From the NCBI GenBank assembly GCA_011772275.1, contig WVZU01000292.1:6632-12459 (forward strand): a stretch of DNA of 5,828 nucleotides, read 5' to 3'. The DNA comes from Planctomycetales bacterium. GTDB lineage: Bacteria; Planctomycetota; Planctomycetia; Pirellulales; UBA7805. The notes under the pieces are model-generated. The model made no database searches and was not told the origin of the DNA. It saw nothing but the letters and a program-made list of their open reading frames with translations. Shown here in pieces: positions 1 through 5,828 of this stretch (the stretch's first letter is position 1; every line of letters starts with the position of its first letter). The translations under genes and the position numbers were made by a program.

Positions 1-1
1 G

Positions 2-175
2 GCGATGCGTGCTTACGAAAAAGCCGAACAGCTGTCCGATCCGGACAACGGGGATCCCATCCTTCGCTGGAACGCCTGCGCGCGGATCATCATGCGGGCC
101 GAGGCTCGCAAGCGGGACACCGGCGCTCGCCGCGAGGTAGCCGATCCACCCGACACCGAAGTGCCGGCTCGCTGA
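2..175 (+). CDS. C-terminal end of a small hypothetical protein, TPR-like (5' end outside window)
   Basis: This frame is open from the left edge to a TGA at 173-175 and gives 57 residues. It begins AMRAYEKAEQLSDPDNGDP, followed by the segment ILRWNACARIIMR, and ends in a charged, Pro-rich tail (VADPPDTEVPAR). The AYEKAEQL stretch, then a short Asp/Asn/Gly/Pro loop and an amphipathic helix, resembles the last helix pair of tetratricopeptide-type proteins. From memory, similar AYEKAE...D..LRWN.C.R tails end short uncharacterised proteins in planctomycetes; I could not check this. An in-frame ATG at 5-7 could be read as a start, but the residue before it is also in frame and the match starts mid-helix, so I treat the gene as truncated by the window. 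It converges on the DUF1501 gene with 7 bases between stop codons, so it is not part of that operon. No function is assigned. Confidence 0.6.
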   Translation, partial: AMRAYEKAEQLSDPDNGDPILRWNACARIIMRAEARKRDTGARREVADPPDTEVPAR

Positions 176-182
176 ACGGCCG

Positions 183-1652
183 TCAGGCAAACAGGCCGGA
201 CACCATTTCCTCTTTGACCAGCTCGCGAGGCTGGTTCAGATGGTTGTAGACGATCGTTTGCGGATGGATCCCGAAGGCGTGATAAATGGTGGCCAGCAGC
301 TGGCCCGGATGGACCGGGTCCTCCAGCGGTGCCGAACCGGTTTTGTCGCTGCGACCGTACACGAACCCCCGCCGCACTCCGGCACCTGCCAGCAGCGCCG
401 TGTAACAGTACGGCCAGTGGTCGCGGCCATCGGCGCTGTTGTTGTTGCCCGAGGTGCTCAACCCCTTCTGCGGGCTGCGTCCAAATTCGCCCACCGCCAC
501 GACCAGCGTATCCTCCAGCATGCCCCGCTGGTCCAGATCGATCAGCAGGCCCGACAGGCCCTGGTCCAGCATCGGTCCCGACTGGTTTTTCATCCGCCCG
601 GTCAGGCCGACATGATGGTCCCACGAGTGATTGTCTGAATTGGCCACCTTGGGCCAGACCACCTCGACGACCCGCGTACCCGCTTCCACCAGTCGCCTGG
701 CCATCAGGCAGCTTTGGCCGAAGGTGTTGCGGCCGTAAAGTTCGCGAATCGCCGCGGGCTCGCGATTGATCTCAAACGCCTCACGGGCCCGCTGCGAGAG
801 GATCAACCCCAACGCCCGCTCGTAATGCTCATTGATCTTATGCTCTGCCACCGCCTTGTCGATGGCCGGCATGGCCGCATTGATCACGTCCCGCAAGCGG
901 GCACGTCTTTGGAGACGAGCGCCGAAGACTTCGGGCTGCAATTTCAGGTCGTCGACCTTGATCTTGTCGACTTTGCCCATGTCCATGTCGTCGCCCGGGG
1001 GATAGACGGTATACGGATCAAAAGCCTTGCCCAAAAATCCCGCCGTACCTCCCTTGCCCACCACGTTGCTCTCCTGCAAAGGCCGCGGCAACATCACAAA
1101 CGGCAGCATGGGGTGCCGCACCGGTTTGAGATGGACGATTTGGGAACCGAAATTCGGGAAATCCTTGGGGCTGGGCGGTTCCAACTGCCCCGACGGACTG
1201 ACCTTGTCGGTCGTGTAGCCGGTCATCATCTGGTAGATGGCGGCCGTGTGGTTGAACAGCCCGTTGGGCGAATAGCTCATCGAACGAATCAAGGTAACCT
1301 TGTCCATCACTTTGGCCAGATTCGGCAAGATTTCCGTGAAATGCACACCGGGAACGTTGGTAGGAATCGTGTTAAAGGCACTGCGAACGTTATCCGGCAC
1401 GTTCTCTTTGGGGTCCCACAGATCCAGATGGCTGGGCCCACCCTGCAGGTAGCACAGGATGATGCTCTTGGCCTGCCCCCAACCTGGCCCGCCGCCGCGG
1501 CCCGCTTGGGCAGCTTCAGCTTGAAAGTGCAGCAGGCTCCCCAGGCTCAATCCCAACATGCCCGCCCCGCCGGCCCGCAGCACGTCTCGCCGCGTGGGTC
1601 GCAGATGCGAATCGCACAGATCTTTGGCTGGTGCACCTGGAAGAATGATCAT
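183..1652 (-). CDS. DUF1501 family protein with twin-arginine signal
   Basis: A complete 489-residue protein of the DUF1501 family (PF07394), which is abundant in planctomycetes and grouped with alkaline-phosphatase/sulfatase-like folds; its reaction is not established. The start is well fixed: AAGGAG lies 7 bases upstream of the ATG, and the same frame has a TGA at 1689-1691 with no other start between. Residues 20-41 form a Tat-type signal ([10 protein letters not shown], then a Gly/Leu-rich core), with Ala-rich cleavage candidates near 45-50, so export of a folded protein is likely. Family landmarks run in order: [12 protein letters not shown] (71-82), [13 protein letters not shown] (134-146), [21 protein letters not shown] (311-331), DNHSWDHH (340-347), VGEFGRSP (387-394) and GRDHWPY (409-415). 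The conserved Asp/His/Glu residues (H75, D77, D340, H342, D345, H346, E389, D411, H412) are candidate metal ligands by analogy with the superfamily; that is inference. It lies 139 bases downstream of the PSCyt2/PSD1 gene, its usual genomic partner, and is probably co-transcribed with it. Confidence 0.95.
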   Translation of the reverse strand: MIILPGAPAKDLCDSHLRPTRRDVLRAGGAGMLGLSLGSLLHFQAEAAQAGRGGGPGWGQAKSIILCYLQGGPSHLDLWDPKENVPDNVRSAFNTIPTNVPGVHFTEILPNLAKVMDKVTLIRSMSYSPNGLFNHTAAIYQMMTGYTTDKVSPSGQLEPPSPKDFPNFGSQIVHLKPVRHPMLPFVMLPRPLQESNVVGKGGTAGFLGKAFDPYTVYPPGDDMDMGKVDKIKVDDLKLQPEVFGARLQRRARLRDVINAAMPAIDKAVAEHKINEHYERALGLILSQRAREAFEINREPAAIRELYGRNTFGQSCLMARRLVEAGTRVVEVVWPKVANSDNHSWDHHVGLTGRMKNQSGPMLDQGLSGLLIDLDQRGMLEDTLVVAVGEFGRSPQKGLSTSGNNNSADGRDHWPYCYTALLAGAGVRRGFVYGRSDKTGSAPLEDPVHPGQLLATIYHAFGIHPQTIVYNHLNQPRELVKEEMVSGLFA

Positions 1653-1656
1653 GGTC

Positions 1657-1755
1657 TTACTCCTTGTTCGCCGTTGGCGAGTCGAGGGTCAGTTTTAGCA
1701 AATCGGTGGCCAGGGGTTGAGTGGAGCCCCAGCCGGGCTTGCCGCCTTTGAGCTT
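1657..1755 (-). other. Coding-like open stretch in the intergenic gap, possible frameshifted small ORF
   Basis: Between the two large minus-strand genes, one frame is open for 32 sense codons before a TAA at 1657-1659. It encodes KLKGGKPGWGSTQPLATD then [14 protein letters not shown]. Codon third positions are mostly G or C (25 of 32), as expected for genes here, and the stop abuts the DUF1501 ribosome binding site, as translationally coupled genes often do. The frame has no ATG or GTG of its own: it is closed upstream by a TGA at 1756-1758. ATG codons at 1761-1763 and 1770-1772 lie one base out of frame. One extra A in the short A run at 1754-1756 would join them into a peptide starting MVAMDEKLKGG, about 38 residues long. 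I do not recognise a family. It may be a real small gene with an indel, a decayed gene, or chance. The gap shows no convincing promoter. Its only hairpin is a 5-bp stem at 1725-1739 without a T run, so no intrinsic terminator is supported. Confidence 0.25.
1660..1665 (-). promoter_or_regulatory. Ribosome binding site of the DUF1501 gene
   Basis: The minus strand reads AAGGAG followed by TAAGACC and then the ATG at 1652-1650, a 7-base spacer. This is a strong Shine-Dalgarno match and supports the chosen DUF1501 start. The last G of the motif directly precedes a TAA (1657-1659) that closes the short open frame in the intergenic gap. Confidence 0.8.
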
Positions 1756-1791
1756 TCATCCATTGCGACCATTGCTTTGCACAAATCTTTC

Positions 1792-4700
1792 CTAATGATT
1801 GAACAGGAACGCGGGGCTGTTGATGAGGGCCCAGGCCAGGTCCTGAGCGACCGTCAGGCGTTTGTTGTTCAGTTGTTGCTGGCTGATCTGGACATCTTTC
1901 CGCAGGGCCACCAGCTTGGGATCCAGCGACAGGGGTTGCCGGGCATCCTGCAGCCGTTTTTCCCGTTGCTGCAAGCCGGCATCGGGCGGCAAGGGTCTCT
2001 TGGCCCGGGCCACCGCCGCCACCCGCTGTTGCAACTCTCCATCCCGCTGACGAAAATACTCCCTTAACGTCCCCCGCTGCTGCTCAGTACGCTCCTCGGG
2101 CGAGGCATGCAACAGCGCGGCCAGGACATCGGCGGACAGCTCGGCCTTGTCCGTATCGGCTCGGAAAAAGAAACCACTGGGTCCGCTGAAATTGACGATC
2201 TTCAGCAGCAGATGATTGACGCCCGCGGCCAGGTCCAGCGTCAGCAGTTCCTGGTCCGCCGCGGCCCCGCGTCCGATGTTGTGGGCCAGCAGTTGTTTGC
2301 CGTTCAAGAAGACCTTGATAGCATCATCGCTGCCCAACGAGATCGGCAGCCGGGTGGCCACGGGGGCCACCACGCGGCGGTAGATATAATTCGCCGCGTT
2401 CTGCCCCTGGAAGACCATGTGCACCTGGCCATCCTTCCAGGCAGGCCGGGCCTGCCACTGCAGCTTGCCCTCCTGAAACGTCTCGCCCAACTCGACCCGT
2501 TCTTCCGGAGGATAGGGAGTCGAGAACGCCAGATCCCGCTCCCCGCCTGGGAACGGGCCCACGTGGTACCATTCCTGCAGCTTGATTTCCGGCGGCTGAA
2601 TGGCGGCCACGTCGGCGTGGGTCACTGAGATGCGGAAGCGGCCCAGCGTGTGGGGGCTGTGGGGATATTCGTGCACCAAGGCAAACCGCAGCTCTTTTTC
2701 TCCGGCCCCAACCAACGGCTCCTTCAGCAGGTAAAACGCGACGTGGCTTTTTCCCGTCTGCGGCACCACCGCCCAGCCGGTGCCCGAACTGGCATCCGCC
2801 TGCAGTGAATTGGCAACGGGATACTTGTCTTGCGAGAAGGTGGCCCAGGGGTCGACCAATTCGATGCGGCTGGCCGTTCCGGCCTCGCCGTCGGCCAGCA
2901 AGAGGCGCAGCTGGGAGAGTACGAAATTGCCGTTAGCGGCTCGGCCGGGCCCGGCTTGGGGAAGCGAGGGGTGGGTGAGCGCCTCCAGCCGAATGGCGGT
3001 GATCCGGTCAAGCTTTGTACGAGCCGTGACCGTGCGGGTGTCCTTGATCGGATTGGGTCCTTCGGCCAGCACGGACTGATCTGGCAAGACGTTCAACGTC
3101 GCTTTGCCCGTCGAAACCGCCGAAACGATCTGGACGGGCTGCCAGTGGACCGCGTCCGCCTGGGCCGCCTCCCAGGCGGCGAATTTCACAGGCAGCTGCT
3201 GCTCGTAAGCCGCCAGGGCCGCCTCGGCCTGCTGAATCTGCACCTGCCGCTGACGCTTTTGCTGGCCCCGTGCGGCCGCGTGCTGCTCTCGATACCTGGC
3301 CAGTTCGGCCTGGGCCTCGTCGATCCGCTGCTGACGTTCGGCTTGTTGAGCGGTCAGGGTTGGGGCCAGCTGGTTTTCCAGTTGCTGGAGGCGATTGACC
3401 AGCCCCGCGTGATCGGTATCGATATCCCTTAGTGCCTTCAGCGTGGCGTCCACCTCGGCGTCGCTGGCCGGCCGGTTCAAGATCCGCATGACCAGACCGC
3501 TGATCAGCTGCGCGTCGTCGCTGGTCTCGGCCACCAACTTCGCCAGTTCATTATTTGGGTCCCCAATCGCGGCGGCGACCGTGGGACCGCTGATCAGGGC
3601 CATCACCGGCCCCAGTTCCAGGCCACTGGTCCGTTCGCATTCGCAGGCGCTTTGTCGAGCGGGTCGGCCCATGGTGTCCAGGAAGCCGCTGGGCAGCTTG
3701 ATCCCTGCATCGGGCAGGGCGGCCGCCCGCGTGCCGGGCGGCACGCCGGGCAGCTTCGAAATCGAGCCCGTCACGCGATGCAACGCGTCGTACAACACCT
3801 CGGCCGGCAATCGCCGCGGCAGCGCGTGGGAATAATTCTGCCGGTCATCTTCGTTCCAGCGGTTCGTGCGAAACGACAACTGGTAGGTGCGGGACTTGCA
3901 GATCAGGGCCAGCATCTGGCGAACATCAAATCCGCTCTGCACGAACTGTTCGGTCAGGTACTCCAGCAGTTCCGGATTCGTGGCCGGGTTGCCGGCTCGG
4001 ATGTCATCGATCGGCTCGATAATCCCCACCCCAAACAAGTAGCCCCACAACCGGTTCACGTAGCTGCGGGCAAAGTAGGGGTTATCGGACGACGTGATCC
4101 AGGCGGCCAGCTGCTGGCGGCGGGACGCGTCTTCGGCCGACTCGAACCGGCACGCGAAGGGGAACTGAGGCGGCGTCACCGCCTGGGTCCGATCGTGCAC
4201 CACCTCTCCCTGCGGCCGGTCAAGCACCACTTCGTACAGCGGCTTGGCCCCTTCCACGGCCGTCCCCCCAATGGTCTTCTTGCCGCTGGCCGGATCCCGC
4301 TTCAGGCCCACTCGAGCAAAATAAGCGGCCGTCTGGTAGTACTGGTCCTGGGTCCAGCGTTCGAAGGGATGGTCGTGGCACTTGTTGCAATTGAAGCGGA
4401 TGGCCAGGAAGAGCTGCGTCGTGTTCTCCACGAGATCTTCCGGAGTGCGCAGCACCTTAAAGTACGAAGCGGCCGGGTTCTCGCGGTTGGAACCTTCGGC
4501 GGTGAGCACCTTTCGAGCGAACTGGTCGTAGGGGGTATTGGCCGCGACCTGGTCGCGGATCCACTGCCGGAAGGCCACAGCCCCTTGCTGGCCCAGAAAC
4601 TTGCGGTTGACCTGCAGCAGGTCGGCCCACTTGTTGCTCCAGTGCTCGATGTAGTCCGGGCTGCCGATCAGCGCATCGACCAGTTCGTCTCGCTTCTGCC

Positions 4701-5828
4701 GCGTCTCCCGCGGGTCATCCAAAAACGCCCGCACCTCTTCGACCGTGGGCGGCAGGCCGGTCAGGTCCAGGTACACGCGGCGAATGAATTCGGAATCGGT
4801 ACAGAGTGCAGAGGGCCGGATCTTTATGCGTTCCCATTTGGCCGCCACCAGCTGGTCGATGCGGCCCCAGCGGGGGGGCATTTCCCATCGGAAGCCCTCG
4901 CGGTTCCCCATCACGGTCAGCGTGGTGGCCGCATACGCGCCTTCATAACGAGCCAGCACGGGCGCCTCGCCGCGGCGGATGGCGGTCAACGTGCCGGCGT
5001 CATCCGCCGTCGCCACCTCCGTGTTGCCACTGGTAATGAACGCCTCGCGGGTCACCTGGCGAGTCGATCCGTCACTGTAGGTGGCCACCACCGCCATCGG
5101 CTGTTGTTGTTGCGGTTTTTCCAGCACCGGATTCTGGGGCGTGATCTGGATGCCGGTGACCCGCGGCACCTCCGGATCCAGCTCAGCGCCGCCGGCAATC
5201 CAGTCACGAATGATCTGGTAATACGGCTGGTCGGGCTTGACCCGCTGCCCCCCTTCGTGCGGTACGGCGGCTGTCGCTTTTAACAGCATCAGGCTATCGT
5301 CGGGCGAGGCGAGGCTGACGCGTCGCGAGCCGTGATCGTCGGTCAAGGCGCGGACATCGAACAGCGCATCGTAGCCGCGCAACGACAGCTTGAATCCGTT
5401 CTTCCCCTGTGCCGCCCCGTGGCAAATTCCCGCGTTACAGCCCATGCGGGACAGCACGGGGTTCACATCCTGGATAAAATCGATGTCGGCCGCCTTTTGC
5501 CGAGCGGTGTTGGCGGCGGCTTGATCGATTGGCGCGGGAGCAAACGTCGATTGGACGGTCCCGTCGGCGACGTCAATCAGTCGCACGAGGCCGTCCGAGC
5601 CGGCGGCGGCCACCGTCGCCGCCTGCGGGTGAAAGGCCACGGCGTAAACGGCTACCTCAGGAAGTTCTGTGCGGGCCACCACCTTGACATCCCGCGTGCG
5701 GTAGTCGGCGATCAACTTCCGTTGGTCCGCATTCCGGCCGGCCACCTGCTTGACCATGATCTTTTTTACGTTGTCCGGCAGCGTGCCGTCGAAGTTGTAG
5801 GCATACACAAACACCTGACCGGCGCCGT
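1792..5828 (-). CDS. Giant WD40 / cytochrome-like / Ig-like / PSCyt2 (DUF1549) / PSD1 (DUF1553) protein, N-terminus outside window
   Basis: At least 1344 residues ending in a TAG at 1792-1794. The frame stays open to the right edge, so the GTG at 5812-5814 is internal (numbered residue 1 here). Domains in order: a last WD40 blade (about 47-92, YAVAFHP...AAAGSDGLVRLIDV); a PSCyt1-like segment (110-212) with GCNAGICHG, a CX4CH motif; a Big_2-type bacterial Ig fold (216-302); PSCyt2 (318-505) with CNKCHDHPFERW, a CXXCH motif; and PSD1 (565-795) with YVNRLWGYLFG and CECER (724-728). An insert of about 525 residues follows: coiled coil (803-885), beta module (888-1070), second beta module starting EWYHVGPFPGG (1080-1220), and coiled coil (1238-1318). 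The typical PSD1 ending, DLAWALINSPAFLFNH, closes the protein. The Cys-His motifs predict covalent haem c and hence a periplasmic or surface location; the signal peptide would lie off-window. Its role is unknown. WD40 and carbohydrate-binding-like folds suggest scaffolding or glycan contact, which is inference. It probably leads an operon with DUF1501. Confidence 0.93.
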   Translation of the reverse strand, partial: GAGQVFVYAYNFDGTLPDNVKKIMVKQVAGRNADQRKLIADYRTRDVKVVARTELPEVAVYAVAFHPQAATVAAAGSDGLVRLIDVADGTVQSTFAPAPIDQAAANTARQKAADIDFIQDVNPVLSRMGCNAGICHGAAQGKNGFKLSLRGYDALFDVRALTDDHGSRRVSLASPDDSLMLLKATAAVPHEGGQRVKPDQPYYQIIRDWIAGGAELDPEVPRVTGIQITPQNPVLEKPQQQQPMAVVATYSDGSTRQVTREAFITSGNTEVATADDAGTLTAIRRGEAPVLARYEGAYAATTLTVMGNREGFRWEMPPRWGRIDQLVAAKWERIKIRPSALCTDSEFIRRVYLDLTGLPPTVEEVRAFLDDPRETRQKRDELVDALIGSPDYIEHWSNKWADLLQVNRKFLGQQGAVAFRQWIRDQVAANTPYDQFARKVLTAEGSNRENPAASYFKVLRTPEDLVENTTQLFLAIRFNCNKCHDHPFERWTQDQYYQTAAYFARVGLKRDPASGKKTIGGTAVEGAKPLYEVVLDRPQGEVVHDRTQAVTPPQFPFACRFESAEDASRRQQLAAWITSSDNPYFARSYVNRLWGYLFGVGIIEPIDDIRAGNPATNPELLEYLTEQFVQSGFDVRQMLALICKSRTYQLSFRTNRWNEDDRQNYSHALPRRLPAEVLYDALHRVTGSISKLPGVPPGTRAAALPDAGIKLPSGFLDTMGRPARQSACECERTSGLELGPVMALISGPTVAAAIGDPNNELAKLVAETSDDAQLISGLVMRILNRPASDAEVDATLKALRDIDTDHAGLVNRLQQLENQLAPTLTAQQAERQQRIDEAQAELARYREQHAAARGQQKRQRQVQIQQAEAALAAYEQQLPVKFAAWEAAQADAVHWQPVQIVSAVSTGKATLNVLPDQSVLAEGPNPIKDTRTVTARTKLDRITAIRLEALTHPSLPQAGPGRAANGNFVLSQLRLLLADGEAGTASRIELVDPWATFSQDKYPVANSLQADASSGTGWAVVPQTGKSHVAFYLLKEPLVGAGEKELRFALVHEYPHSPHTLGRFRISVTHADVAAIQPPEIKLQEWYHVGPFPGGERDLAFSTPYPPEERVELGETFQEGKLQWQARPAWKDGQVHMVFQGQNAANYIYRRVVAPVATRLPISLGSDDAIKVFLNGKQLLAHNIGRGAAADQELLTLDLAAGVNHLLLKIVNFSGPSGFFFRADTDKAELSADVLAALLHASPEERTEQQRGTLREYFRQRDGELQQRVAAVARAKRPLPPDAGLQQREKRLQDARQPLSLDPKLVALRKDVQISQQQLNNKRLTVAQDLAWALINSPAFLFNH

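Noticed and set aside
1725..1739. Hairpin as a terminator between the two minus-strand genes
   Set aside because: The stem is only 5 bp (AGCCC/GGGCT) and no T run follows on either strand, so termination is not supported.
714..1751. A 345-codon open frame on the plus strand
   Set aside because: It is antisense to the DUF1501 gene, is rich in His/Gln/Arg/Val with no domain signal, and runs through the DUF1501 start region. It is a shadow of the real gene.
1695..1772. 25-residue ORF starting at the ATG at 1770-1772 (minus strand)
   Set aside because: As read without a frameshift it gives a Pro/Ala-rich peptide with no family resemblance and no ribosome binding site at a normal distance. The neighbouring frame looks more coding-like, so this is noted only as part of the frameshift hypothesis.
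5101..5118. Short CAA/TTG repeat as a microsatellite or regulatory repeat
   Set aside because: It encodes the QQQQ of the large protein just inside the Ig-like domain. Four codons are too few to call a repeat element.
3652..5283. A 543-codon open frame on the plus strand
   Set aside because: It lies wholly antisense to the PSCyt2/PSD1 gene. Its translation is low-complexity (Gly/Arg/His/Leu/Val-rich) with no recognisable domain, while the opposite strand matches known families along its whole length. Long antisense frames are expected in GC-rich genes.
5812..5814. GTG as the start codon of the large minus-strand gene
   Set aside because: The frame continues upstream without a stop to the window edge (codons for GAGQ precede it) and the GTG falls inside the WD40 region. 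There is no signal peptide after it, so it is an internal valine.

Overview
The window looks like a GC-rich planctomycete chromosome, most likely from the Pirellulales-type lineages. The basis is protein content: a WD40/cytochrome/PSCyt2 (DUF1549)/PSD1 (DUF1553) fusion protein lies directly upstream of a Tat-exported DUF1501 protein. That pairing is characteristic of, and strongly expanded in, Planctomycetes. The species cannot be named from this sequence.

Layout. Bases 2-175 (+) hold the last 57 codons of a small gene that begins before the window. It converges tail-to-tail, with only 7 bases between stops, on a complete DUF1501 gene (183-1652, -). A 139-base gap (1653-1791) follows. It holds a good ribosome binding site for DUF1501 and a coding-like 32-codon open stretch that lacks a start in its own frame. 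The rest (1792-5828, -) is one very large gene whose 5' end lies beyond the right edge. At least 1344 residues are visible, covering a last WD40 blade, a CX4CH cytochrome-like segment, a bacterial Ig-like domain, PSCyt2 with a CXXCH motif, PSD1, and a large insert near the C-terminus.

How they may work together. The two minus-strand genes run in the same direction with no convincing terminator between them, so they are probably one operon transcribed right to left. Both products should act outside the cytoplasm: DUF1501 carries a twin-arginine signal, and the large protein has c-type haem attachment motifs, which are normally loaded in the periplasm. Family context suggests a secreted redox/binding protein paired with an alkaline-phosphatase-fold-like partner, possibly in polysaccharide use. 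That role is inference, because neither family has an established reaction.

The architecture is largely familiar for planctomycetes. I see no mobile element, CRISPR array, RNA gene or clearly new system. The two points most worth a second look are the roughly 525-residue coiled-coil/beta-module insert within PSD1 and the intergenic open stretch.
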